From assembly GCF_900217795.1 (NCBI RefSeq), contig NZ_OBMQ01000005.1, positions 214,782 to 278,781 of the forward strand: a stretch of 64,000 bases of DNA, in the 5' to 3' direction. The number at the start of each line of letters is the position of its first letter. Position 1 is the stretch's first letter. Source of the stretch: Ureibacillus xyleni. Lineage in GTDB: Bacteria; Bacillota; Bacilli; Bacillales_A; Planococcaceae. The notes under the pieces were generated by a model. That model worked only from the letters and a program-made list of their open reading frames with translations. It had not been told where the DNA came from and made no database searches. Shown here one piece after another: positions 42,499 to 51,048 of this stretch. Both the position numbers and the translations under genes were made by a program.

Positions 42499-43563
42499 TT
42501 GAAGAAGATATTTATGTTATTGATTGCATCTTCCCTAATGTTAATGGCGTGTAATAACAAACAATCAGAGGACATTCCCGTAAGTACAATTTCACAAAAC
42601 CAAATTGAGGTGATGGCAGAGAATTTAGAAATTCCGTGGTCAATTCAAAAACTAGGAAACACATTTTATCTATCTGAAAGGGTTGGAAGTATTGTAAAGG
42701 TAGAAGGAGATAGGCAAGAACGTCAGCAAGTTGAACTTAAAAAGGAATTAGCAACAGCAGCAGAGGCAGGGTTATTAGGGTTTGTTCTTGATCCTAATTT
42801 TCAACAAACAAATCTTGCCTATGCCTACTACACATACGAAAATAGCTCAGGACAATATAATCGGATTGTTACACTACAATTAGAAAACAATGTTTGGAGA
42901 GAAGAACAATTACTATTCGATAACATCCCAAGTGGACCATTTCATCATGGCGGAAGACTTAGAATCGGACCAGATAATAAGCTTTATGCTACGACGGGTG
43001 ATGCGCTCGAGTCAGCTCTTGCACAAGATTTAAATTCATTAGGCGGGAAAATACTCAGAATGAATTTGGATGGCTCGATTCCAAATGATAACCCATTTCC
43101 TAATTCGTACATTTACAGTTATGGGCATCGTAACCCTCAAGGATTAACTTGGCTAGCAGATGGTTCTCTTTATGCAAGTGAGCATGGCAACGATGCAAAT
43201 GATGAAATAAACAAAATTGAAGCGGGTAAAAATTACGGTTGGCGAATTATACAAGGGAATGAAAAAAGAGAAGGATTGGAAACACCGATTTTTACTTCGG
43301 GAAGTAATGCAACATGGGCTCCTTCTGGCATGGACCATTATAACGGCAAATTGTATGTTGCTGCGTTACGAGGCGCGGGAGTTTATGAATTTAACCTTGC
43401 TAATAAAGAGTCAGAAAAAGTAATTTCAGGATTAGGCAGAATTCGTGATGTGTTCATAGATGAAGAGTTTCTTTACTTTATTAGTAATAACAAGGATGGT
43501 CGAGGAAATCCCCAAGAAAATGATGATAAATTATATCGAGTTTCGATATCCCAATTTCAATAA
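42499..43563 (+). CDS. PQQ-type glucose/sorbosone dehydrogenase-like lipoprotein
   Basis: The 354-residue protein belongs to the six-bladed beta-propeller family of soluble aldose/glucose dehydrogenases (GSDH). It has IPWSIQKLGNTFYLSERVG at the start, FHHGGRLRIGPDNKLYATTGD, YSYGHRNPQGLTW and LYASEHGNDANDEIN, where family catalytic His and ligand residues lie. It is exported as a lipoprotein: a short signal sequence ends in the lipobox LMAC with Cys18. The start is TTG with GAGGG only four bases upstream. No PQQ biosynthesis genes are in the window, so the cofactor source is unclear. It is 12 bases upstream of the next gene. Confidence 0.88.
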   Translation: MKKIFMLLIASSLMLMACNNKQSEDIPVSTISQNQIEVMAENLEIPWSIQKLGNTFYLSERVGSIVKVEGDRQERQQVELKKELATAAEAGLLGFVLDPNFQQTNLAYAYYTYENSSGQYNRIVTLQLENNVWREEQLLFDNIPSGPFHHGGRLRIGPDNKLYATTGDALESALAQDLNSLGGKILRMNLDGSIPNDNPFPNSYIYSYGHRNPQGLTWLADGSLYASEHGNDANDEINKIEAGKNYGWRIIQGNEKREGLETPIFTSGSNATWAPSGMDHYNGKLYVAALRGAGVYEFNLANKESEKVISGLGRIRDVFIDEEFLYFISNNKDGRGNPQENDDKLYRVSISQFQ

Positions 43564-43575
43564 GGAGTTGTAGAA

Positions 43576-44001
43576 ATGAGGAACATTACAAAAATGAGCA
43601 TTTTAAAACCAGCAAATGAAGTATTTGAAGCTTTTGTAAATCCATTAAAAATCGGTAACTTCTGGTTTTCATCAAGTTCAGAACGATGGGAGCAAGGAAA
43701 AACGATCACATTGCGATATAAAGAGTATGACTATGATGGTCTGATAAAAATACAAAAGGTTATCCTCAATGAAAAAATCGTTTTTGAGGATGAAACAAAC
43801 CATATCGTTACGATTCAACTAAATGAACAAACACCATCTCATACAATTATTGAAATTACAGAGGAAGGTTTTAATGAAAATGAACCAGACCTTATTGATC
43901 AGTTAATCGATAACAAAGAGGGTTGGGTCTACATGATGACTTGTTTAAAGGCATATTTAGAATTTGGTGTGACGCAGCTTAGAAGCGCTTTAGTTAAATA
44001 A
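43576..44001 (+). CDS. SRPBCC/AHSA1-type domain protein
   Basis: This 141-residue protein has the START-like fold pattern of the AHSA1 group: an N-terminal strand, KPANEVFEAFVNPLKIGNFWFSSSSERWE, and a long C-terminal helix, NKEGWVYMMTCLKAYLEFG. Such proteins bind hydrophobic ligands or act with Hsp90; no specific function can be given. It is cotranscribed with the upstream dehydrogenase (12-base gap) and ends at a terminator. Confidence 0.8.
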   Translation: MRNITKMSILKPANEVFEAFVNPLKIGNFWFSSSSERWEQGKTITLRYKEYDYDGLIKIQKVILNEKIVFEDETNHIVTIQLNEQTPSHTIIEITEEGFNENEPDLIDQLIDNKEGWVYMMTCLKAYLEFGVTQLRSALVK

Positions 44002-44013
44002 GAATTACGTGTG

Positions 44014-44045
44014 CCCTAAACCATTTTGTAGTTTAGGGTTTTTTT
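44014..44045 (+). terminator. Intrinsic terminator after the SRPBCC gene
   Basis: A perfect 8-pair stem, CCCTAAAC/GTTTAGGG, is followed by seven T residues. Confidence 0.92.
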
Positions 44046-44069
44046 ATGTGAAAATTTTTTCCACAAAAG

Positions 44070-44097
44070 TGAAATTTTTTCATAACTATATCCGTTA
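44070..44097 (+). promoter_or_regulatory. Putative autoregulated ECF promoter
   Basis: TGAAAT (44070-44075) and CGTTA (44093-44097) at a 17-base spacing resemble ECF promoters of the TGAAAC/CGT type, 60 bases before the sigma gene. A near copy of the -35 part (GTGAAAATTTTTTCC at 44048-44062) lies just upstream. Confidence 0.45.
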
Positions 44098-44156
44098 TAG
44101 TAATTGAATACATGAAAACGACTCATGCGCATGGACGTTTACTTAAGGAGGTTTCT

Positions 44157-44717
44157 ATGAAAGAGGAGCTAGAATTGATTGAGAGTGTCTTAGCAGGTAA
44201 TAAACAAGCCTACGCACACATCATCAATCAATATAAAAATCAGTTGTATGCACTCGTATTACGGATGACGAAAAACCCACAAACAGCACAAGATTTCGTA
44301 CAAGAAATTTTTATAAAAGTGTACCAGCAGCTCGGTAAGTATGACAAGAAAGGTTCTTTTTCCAGTTGGCTTTACCGAGTAGCAATCAACTACTGTATGG
44401 ATGAGTTCCGAAAGAAGAGCTACCAAATGAAGCAGGTTGAAATAGAAGACGAGCAAGTCATCAACCACAACAACCCAGAGATCGTATTTTTCAAAAAGGA
44501 AAAAAGCCGTCAATTAGAAAAGCTCATTGCTATGCTACCAGAAGATGAACGGCTAATTATTTTGTTACGATTTGTTAATGAACTTTCTTACCAAGAAATA
44601 AGCGACTTACTAACGATTTCAATTTCAGATGTTCGCAATAAACTCCATCGGGCAAAGAAAAAAATGCGAATGACAGTAAAACAAGGGGGCTATTTTTATG
44701 AACTGTGTGAAGGCTGA
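44157..44717 (+). CDS. ECF-family RNA polymerase sigma factor
   Basis: The 186-residue protein has sigma region 2 (NQLYALVLRMTKNPQTAQDFVQEIFIKVY, then FSSWLYRVAINYCMDEFRK) and region 4 (LPEDERLIILLRFVNELSYQEIS with the helix-turn-helix). It lacks regions 1 and 3, as ECF factors do. An open frame extends 15 codons upstream, but AAGGAGG at 44145-44151 selects the ATG at 44157. Its end overlaps the anti-sigma gene by 20 bases. The stimulus is unknown. It probably controls its own promoter. Confidence 0.92.
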   Translation: MKEELELIESVLAGNKQAYAHIINQYKNQLYALVLRMTKNPQTAQDFVQEIFIKVYQQLGKYDKKGSFSSWLYRVAINYCMDEFRKKSYQMKQVEIEDEQVINHNNPEIVFFKKEKSRQLEKLIAMLPEDERLIILLRFVNELSYQEISDLLTISISDVRNKLHRAKKKMRMTVKQGGYFYELCEG

Positions 44718-46311
44718 TCAACTGTCTCAATATGTTGACCGATTGTTGACGGAACAAGAGAATAAACAAATTGAAGAGCATCTAGTGAATTGTGCGATGT
44801 GTAAACAAATCGTTACTATGCTTGAAGAGGAAAATGACTTTTTACAAGAAACATTAAAATCACCAACGTTACCTGAAGACTTTGCCACAAACGTATTAGA
44901 ACAGTTAGAACCATACAAACAAGTAGCTAAACCTAAAAAACGTGTTTGGAATCGTATGTTGATTACAGCAGCAGGTGTTGCTCTAGCCTTTGGGGTTTCT
45001 ACTACATTTAGTCCAAGCTTTGCGGAATTAATTGGTGGCATCTTTGGAAAGCAAGTAGTAGATGAAGGGTTAAAAATGGCCAATGAAGCTGGATTTGGAG
45101 AGAGAGTAAATCTTTCTGTTACGGACAAGGGGCTAACATTTAAAATTGAAGATGTTATTGCAGATACGTCTCGAATTGCTCTATCGTACCAAGTGTTAAA
45201 TAGTAAAGGCATTGCAAAAGACCCGGCATTAAATGAACATGATCTAAATAGCGGTAATGAAATAACGTTATATGATCATAATGGCAAAAAGCTAATACTA
45301 TTGGACAGTAGTTATTCACAGGAAGATGGTTATGCATTATTGGAATATTCACTTAGAGAACTTCCATCGTTAGATTCGATTACTGTAAAATTTAATTTAA
45401 CAGAGCTAGATGGTGTAAAGGGAAATTGGCAATTAGAAGTGCCAATCGATTTAAAAGAGATAAGTAAGCAAACGAAGACGTATGCGCTACAAGATGAAGA
45501 GTTTACAGCGGGTGGAGTTCATGTAACTTTAGATGAATTGAAAATCGCACCAACATCAGCTGATTTCGATTATGAAACATCTTTTACAAAAGATGAATTA
45601 AACAAGATTGAGAATCAATTGGATGCTTTAAGCAATAAATTAGGTGAAAATATAATAAAAGGTTTTAACGGAACTTACGAGACTTCTCTAGGTTACCGAA
45701 TTGAAAACGCAAATGGAGACTCAATTTTTAAGCATAAAGGCTTTATCGAAGGAAAGGGGCACCCGATTTTAGAAGGTGGACTTCAGGGTTCAGGTAAGTG
45801 GAAATCGCAAATAGGCCATGTTGAATGGAAGGATTCATTTATCCCTTCTAAAAATCAAGAGAAGCTTACATTTGTATTAGATGGTGTATTTAAAACTGTA
45901 CCGTCTGATTTCTCGATTAACATCAAACCTGAAAAGTTAACATCTTTCGAATTTGAAGGAAATCATATTACTGTAAAAGATGTAAAGGTGGAAAATAATC
46001 TTTCCCTTGAAAACTCTATAACTCCAATAAAAAATGAGAAAAGTTTAAAAATCGAGATGGAAGGTAGTAGAGAAGCAAAGGCATCCCAAATCGTTAATTG
46101 GGTGTTGGTGGATGAGAAAGGCAAAGCTTATGAAGTAAATGGTACGGGCGAAATATCAGATGAAAAGAATGCAGATGGTTTCTATAAAACAAAGAATATT
46201 CTTGAGGTTCCAGGTATCACTGAAGTGCCAAATGAGTTTACGTTATATGTAGTTACTGTCACTCAGTATGAAGAATTAGATGAAAAATGGAAGGTTCACT
46301 TAAATAAATAA
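44698..46311 (+). CDS. Membrane anti-sigma factor with large extracellular domain
   Basis: The 537-residue protein has an N-terminal zinc anti-sigma motif, H28-x3-C32-x2-C35. One membrane helix follows at about residues 87-103. The extracellular part of over 400 residues resembles the DUF4179/DUF5643 domains of other Bacillales anti-sigma proteins. The cytoplasmic part should hold the upstream sigma factor until an envelope signal releases it. Translation is coupled to the sigma gene by a 20-base overlap. The extracellular part probably senses or binds something at the cell surface, which is inference. Confidence 0.88.
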   Translation: MNCVKADQLSQYVDRLLTEQENKQIEEHLVNCAMCKQIVTMLEEENDFLQETLKSPTLPEDFATNVLEQLEPYKQVAKPKKRVWNRMLITAAGVALAFGVSTTFSPSFAELIGGIFGKQVVDEGLKMANEAGFGERVNLSVTDKGLTFKIEDVIADTSRIALSYQVLNSKGIAKDPALNEHDLNSGNEITLYDHNGKKLILLDSSYSQEDGYALLEYSLRELPSLDSITVKFNLTELDGVKGNWQLEVPIDLKEISKQTKTYALQDEEFTAGGVHVTLDELKIAPTSADFDYETSFTKDELNKIENQLDALSNKLGENIIKGFNGTYETSLGYRIENANGDSIFKHKGFIEGKGHPILEGGLQGSGKWKSQIGHVEWKDSFIPSKNQEKLTFVLDGVFKTVPSDFSINIKPEKLTSFEFEGNHITVKDVKVENNLSLENSITPIKNEKSLKIEMEGSREAKASQIVNWVLVDEKGKAYEVNGTGEISDEKNADGFYKTKNILEVPGITEVPNEFTLYVVTVTQYEELDEKWKVHLNK

Positions 46312-46315
46312 AATT

Positions 46316-46348
46316 AACGAGTAGCAAGGGTGATTCTTGCTACTCGTT
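46316..46348. terminator. Bidirectional terminator between anti-sigma and kinase genes
   Basis: A perfect 13-pair stem, AACGAGTAGCAAG/CTTGCTACTCGTT, surrounds a 7-base loop in the 43-base gap of two convergent genes. A/T-rich tails lie on both sides. Confidence 0.9.
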
Positions 46349-46354
46349 ACATTT

Positions 46355-49237
46355 TTAAACCTCTTCTTTCGGTATCATGATTTGACCGTGTTTACCGTTT
46401 ACTAAAAGGGTTTGCATAATCGTATTTGAAAGTTTGCTCGGACTATAGGGTTTTAATAAGTAATCTTGTGCTCCGAGTGAATATCCACGCTGCTTTTCAT
46501 CAAAGGCAGAAGAAATAAAGATAGGGATATCTTTAAGCTTATCATCTTTTTTCATTTCCTCCATAATCGCCCAGCCATCCAACTCATTTTCCTCAAGTTT
46601 GATATCTAGAACTAAAGCATCTGGTGGAGATATCTTCATTTGTTTTAAAGCGGTGGATCCATTGTTGAAACATGAAACTTGAAACCCATTTCCTATTAAC
46701 TCTTGTGATAATAAATCAGCTAAGCTTTTATCATCTTCTATAATGACAACATTATGGTGTTGCTTTATGTTTACATTCTTTTCTGAGTTTTTCATATCTT
46801 CTAATATAATTTTGGGGAAAGTTAATGTGAATACACTTCCTTTTCCAAGTTCTGAATCAACAGAGATACTACCATCGTGAATTTTAACGATTTCTGAAAC
46901 AATGGATAAACCTAAGCCTGTTCCACCAATGTGGCGATGGTCGGTATTATCAATTCGATAAAACTTCTCAAAAAGGTGTGGAATTGCATCATTTGGAATC
47001 CCTAATCCTTCATCTTTAAAGTCAATTTTTAATGAATTTTCATCTTCCCGTATACGAACAACAATGTCCCCGCCTTTTGGAGAATATTTGATTGCATTGT
47101 TTAAAAGATTACCAAAGACTTGTTCTATCCTGCTTTTATCACCAAGGATTCTTGTTTGTTGTGCACCAATAGATAAGTGAATTTGATGTATTAATGTTTG
47201 GACTTGTTGATGTTCAATTACCTTTTCAAGAATTGGAACAATATTAATAAACTTTTTATCATACGTTTGTTTTCCAGATTCCATTCGCTGTATATCTAAA
47301 AAGTCGTTAATTAAAGCAGATAGACGTTGAGCCTCATTAAAGATAGTTTTTAGGTATTTTGTTTTTCTTTCTGGTTTTAATTCTTTATGCAGTAAAAGTT
47401 CAGTAAACCCTAGAACACTTGCTAAAGGGGTACGTAACTCGTGGCTTACTGTACTCACAAACTCAGATTTCATTTGATCGACTTCGAATTCTTTCGTAAT
47501 ATCTCGGTGAACAATAATCGTTCCGGTTTCCTTTTCGCCGTTGAACATTTTTTTACAATAAACTTGAATGACACGAGAATCTTGCTTCATGTGGTAAATA
47601 AACGATGTTGGCTCTACATGATTATCCCTAGAAGCATAAGATATTGCTTGATCTAGAGAAGGGATAAATTGCTCATCTTCTATTTTCGATGCTAATGTGG
47701 AACTCCAATCCGACCATGAAAGACCAATAATCTCATTCGTATTCCCAATGCATTCAAACATTTCACTGAACTCATGGTTTATTTGAAGAATGTTTCGGTT
47801 TTCATCGATTAATTGTATCCCTTCTTGAACCGTGTTTAAAATATCTTGATTAATAATTCTTTCTTCTTCAGAGCGTTCGTATAATTTGATTTTTTCTAGT
47901 GAAATAGCAATTTGCTTTGTAAGGATTTGATACTCTACGGTTTCCTTCTCTGAGTACGTGTTCCCCAAACGACTATAAACCATAATTGCTTCTATATCCT
48001 GATTAGCTGTAATAATTGGAATATACAAATCAGTAATATAGTTAGTAGCTTCATGGTAGCCTTTTTCAGAGGTTTCCTGTTGACGTTTTACAACAAATGC
48101 TTTTCTTGTGTTCAGTAGACGTTGGATAAGCCCTGAATCTAAGTTGTTTCTAAATTGTTGTACACCTGTTTCTGACACACCAAAAGAAGAATATGCATCC
48201 TCATGAAGAAACGTAATTAAGCCACAATCAGAAAACGTTATTTTACACATGTTTACAACAATACTATATAGAACGTCCTTCTTGTCTAGAGAGGTTGATA
48301 TGCCATTAATTAATGCATTACTTCTCGTTAGTTTCTCTTCATTATCCATAAGAATGCTTAGTGTTTCCTGTAGTTGATCTTGTCCAGCTTGCAATTCCTC
48401 TTGCTGTGCCATGAGTTCTTCATTTTGCGCAATTAAATCTTGTTCCTTCACTTGAAGAGTGGTAATCATTTTTTCAAAAGCAATTGACAATGTACCTAAT
48501 TCATCTTTTCGATTAGGGTATGCTTTTATCACAGCCTCTTTACCTTCTGCAATTTCATTAGCGGCATTTGCAAATTCCGATAATGGCTGACCAATATTCG
48601 TAAATACTCTTTTAACAATTCTTTGTAATGTGAAAAGAAATAGAAGAATAAAAAGAATAAATATAACTTGAATATAAGTTTGATTTTGAGTTAGGTTTTG
48701 TACATTTTGTTCAAGGGCTTTTCCAATCGACATAATTGAACTTTGCATCGAGTTTCGGAAAGTTTTGACCTCTGGAAGTATGATATTGTTCGAAAGTTTA
48801 TCCAGCTGTTGTTGATTTCCACTTTCATACACTTCTAAAAATGAAGGCAGAATAAATGAATAAAACTCATTGGAAAAATCTCGAACCATATTAGCGTGAG
48901 TAATATCTCTTCCGCCATTTTCCAATGAAGTCTCTAAACTTTCTATTAATCGCTCAATCTCATCTTGTTGACTATATAACTGGCTTTCAATTAATGGATT
49001 AGCTAATGTAGTAGAAGCCCCCATATCAATAAAAGTTGTATTAAATAAATCGTTAATTTGAATTAATAAATTTCTTTCGTTTACAATTTTTTGGCGTTCT
49101 TCAATATACCCTTGATTTGCCTGGTATTGAATATAAAACAAAACAATCGTTCCTAATATGAAACATGCAATACTGATTCCAAATAAATAGACTACTTGAT
49201 TAGATAAGCTTCGTTTTATATGTTCGTTAACTTTCAT
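46355..49237 (-). CDS. Hybrid sensor histidine kinase (HAMP-GAF-PAS-HisKA-HATPase-REC)
   Basis: The 960-residue kinase has two membrane helices (about 14-38 and 188-207) around a 150-residue, mainly helical extracellular sensor. It continues with HAMP (207-262), a coiled coil rich in Q and E (262-300), GAF (about 310-455), PAS (about 463-575), HisKA with VSHELRTPL (H599), HATPase boxes NNAIKYSP, DEGLGIPND and GGTGLGLSIV, and a C-terminal receiver with D878. It has no HPt domain; an HPt lies in the first protein of the same operon. It starts 11 bases inside the preceding response-regulator gene. The signal is unknown. Confidence 0.92.
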   Translation of the reverse strand: MKVNEHIKRSLSNQVVYLFGISIACFILGTIVLFYIQYQANQGYIEERQKIVNERNLLIQINDLFNTTFIDMGASTTLANPLIESQLYSQQDEIERLIESLETSLENGGRDITHANMVRDFSNEFYSFILPSFLEVYESGNQQQLDKLSNNIILPEVKTFRNSMQSSIMSIGKALEQNVQNLTQNQTYIQVIFILFILLFLFTLQRIVKRVFTNIGQPLSEFANAANEIAEGKEAVIKAYPNRKDELGTLSIAFEKMITTLQVKEQDLIAQNEELMAQQEELQAGQDQLQETLSILMDNEEKLTRSNALINGISTSLDKKDVLYSIVVNMCKITFSDCGLITFLHEDAYSSFGVSETGVQQFRNNLDSGLIQRLLNTRKAFVVKRQQETSEKGYHEATNYITDLYIPIITANQDIEAIMVYSRLGNTYSEKETVEYQILTKQIAISLEKIKLYERSEEERIINQDILNTVQEGIQLIDENRNILQINHEFSEMFECIGNTNEIIGLSWSDWSSTLASKIEDEQFIPSLDQAISYASRDNHVEPTSFIYHMKQDSRVIQVYCKKMFNGEKETGTIIVHRDITKEFEVDQMKSEFVSTVSHELRTPLASVLGFTELLLHKELKPERKTKYLKTIFNEAQRLSALINDFLDIQRMESGKQTYDKKFINIVPILEKVIEHQQVQTLIHQIHLSIGAQQTRILGDKSRIEQVFGNLLNNAIKYSPKGGDIVVRIREDENSLKIDFKDEGLGIPNDAIPHLFEKFYRIDNTDHRHIGGTGLGLSIVSEIVKIHDGSISVDSELGKGSVFTLTFPKIILEDMKNSEKNVNIKQHHNVVIIEDDKSLADLLSQELIGNGFQVSCFNNGSTALKQMKISPPDALVLDIKLEENELDGWAIMEEMKKDDKLKDIPIFISSAFDEKQRGYSLGAQDYLLKPYSPSKLSNTIMQTLLVNGKHGQIMIPKEEV

Positions 49238-49595
49238 TTAAGATGTCCTCGACCAATTGTACGAGTTTAATCGGACTAAAAGGTTTACTCATAAAATAAT
49301 CTGCCCCCGCTTCTAAAACACGGTCTTGTTCAGCTTGTTGACTTTTCGCAGAGAGCATTAGTATTTTAACTCGATTTTCGCCTTCAGTAGAACGAATCTT
49401 CTTTATAACATCTAAACCACTCAAAATGGGCATCATATAATCTAGTATTAAAAGATCATACTTCCCATCTTCATATAAATCTAAAGCTTCCTGGCCATCC
49501 GCTGCTTCATCCACTTCATATCCTTCATCTTCAAGGGTATCAACCACTAACATTCTTAAAACTTCTTCATCTTCAGCTAATAAAATTTTCTTCAT
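49227..49595 (-). CDS. Single-domain (CheY-like) response regulator
   Basis: The 122-residue protein is a bare receiver domain: the acidic pair in LAEDEEV, phospho-acceptor Asp in LLILDYMMP, and the lysine in MSKPFSP. It has no output domain. It could be a phosphorelay intermediate or a protein-interaction switch. An in-frame ATG at 49613 exists, but AAAGAGG lies between the two codons and gives 8-base spacing to the ATG at 49595. It overlaps the hybrid kinase gene by 11 bases and follows the glycosyltransferase gene by 34 bases. Confidence 0.92.
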   Translation of the reverse strand: MKKILLAEDEEVLRMLVVDTLEDEGYEVDEAADGQEALDLYEDGKYDLLILDYMMPILSGLDVIKKIRSTEGENRVKILMLSAKSQQAEQDRVLEAGADYFMSKPFSPIKLVQLVEDILNES

Positions 49596-49629
49596 TTCTT
49601 TTTCCTCTTTCATTGTTTATAAGGTCATT

Positions 49630-51048
49630 TCACTCAGATATTCCTTTTCGTTTCATTTCGCCCCATTGATGTTTCCCTCTCATAACATTCCAAATGCCCT
49701 CTAATCTCCAGAAGACAGTGAGTGGTCGATACCAAAATGTTTCTGTAAGGGAATAAAGAAAGAGGTTAATAATATCACTTACTTTCGGATATTTTCGTAG
49801 GCTCCACTCTTCTAATAGGACCGCGCCCATTGAAAAGATAGAACCATATAAAAACGATAGTAAGAAAAGTAACAACGATATTTCTAAATAAATACCACCA
49901 ATAAAGAAAGAAGTAATCATGTAGAGATACCCGGTAAATTCTACAATTGGACCGAAAAATTCAACAATCCAAAAATAGGGGAGTGAAATAAAACCGATAT
50001 TGCCGTATTTAGGGTTTGCGAGCATCTTCTTATGTGCCCATAGACTTTCGAAAAGGCCTTGATGCCAGCGTCTTCTTTGTCTTCTTAAATAAGTAATTTC
50101 TTCAGGTACTTCTGTCCAACAAACTGGATCGGGAATATAAACGATTTGTTTTTTTGCATTTTTCTCTTTTATTAATCGATGAAGACGTATCACTAGCTCC
50201 ATATCTTCTCCAACAGTATCCCGCTTGTACCCACCAGCTTCGAGTACCCAGCTTTTCGAAAATACGCCGAAAGCACCAGAGACAATTAGCAGTAAATTAT
50301 GTCGACTTAATCCGATTCGACCCATTAAAAATGCACGTAAATATTCAATCGTTTGCATAATGGCAAGCGGGTTTTCAGATAATCCTACTTGTAGCACATT
50401 TCCGTTTTGTATCTTACAACCATTGGCGATACGAATACTCCCACCTGATGCAATAACATCATTGTTTGAATCTAAGATTGGCTTCATTACTTTGATAAAA
50501 GCATCTCTTTCTAAGATGGAGTCTCCATCTAAAGAACAAAAGTAAGGGTAGTTCGAAAAATTAAGGCCAGCGTTTAATGCATCTGCCTTTCCACCATTCT
50601 CTTTATCTATTAAATATAGATTAGGCAGAACTTCTGATTGGTAAATGGCTTTAATTTGATTTGTTGGAATCACCGTTCGAACCACTTTATCAACAGGAGT
50701 CATATCGTAAGTTTTAATCATCTTTTCTAATGTTGAATCTTTAGAGCCATCGTTTATGACAATAATTTCGAATAGAGGATAATGAATATTTAACAAAGAG
50801 CGGACACTTTGTATGATGCCCGCTTCCTCATTGTAAGCAGGTACCAAAATGGATATAGGCTTTACATTATCCCCATAAATATGCTCAATAAAGGATTGAT
50901 CAAGTTTCAAACGGTATTCTTTTCTTAGCTGAATGGCCGATGTGACAAAGATAAATAAATAAAAAGCAATGATAATGATTGTGTATAACGTAATCATGAA
51001 TCCGATTAAGAGTGCGATATCACTCCAAATGGTTTCTGGCATTCTCAT
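49630..51048 (-). CDS. Processive family-2 glycosyltransferase, membrane-bound
   Basis: The 472-residue protein has an N-terminal membrane helix (about 10-36), a GT2 domain with NDGSKD, DGDS, TVGEDME and QRRRW (the D, D, D, QxxRW set of processive enzymes), and about four C-terminal membrane helices. This is the plan of poly-N-acetylglucosamine, hyaluronan and cellulose synthases, so it probably makes and exports a surface polysaccharide. No PilZ domain is attached, and no deacetylase or partner such as IcaD/BcsB lies nearby. The sugar is unknown. It overlaps the HEAT-repeat gene by 29 bases, which suggests tight coupling. Confidence 0.9.
   Translation of the reverse strand: MRMPETIWSDIALLIGFMITLYTIIIIAFYLFIFVTSAIQLRKEYRLKLDQSFIEHIYGDNVKPISILVPAYNEEAGIIQSVRSLLNIHYPLFEIIVINDGSKDSTLEKMIKTYDMTPVDKVVRTVIPTNQIKAIYQSEVLPNLYLIDKENGGKADALNAGLNFSNYPYFCSLDGDSILERDAFIKVMKPILDSNNDVIASGGSIRIANGCKIQNGNVLQVGLSENPLAIMQTIEYLRAFLMGRIGLSRHNLLLIVSGAFGVFSKSWVLEAGGYKRDTVGEDMELVIRLHRLIKEKNAKKQIVYIPDPVCWTEVPEEITYLRRQRRRWHQGLFESLWAHKKMLANPKYGNIGFISLPYFWIVEFFGPIVEFTGYLYMITSFFIGGIYLEISLLLFLLSFLYGSIFSMGAVLLEEWSLRKYPKVSDIINLFLYSLTETFWYRPLTVFWRLEGIWNVMRGKHQWGEMKRKGISE

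Noticed and set aside
44727..45212. Antisense frame of about 160 codons inside the anti-sigma gene
   Set aside because: No start signal, and it is opposite a gene with clear family motifs.
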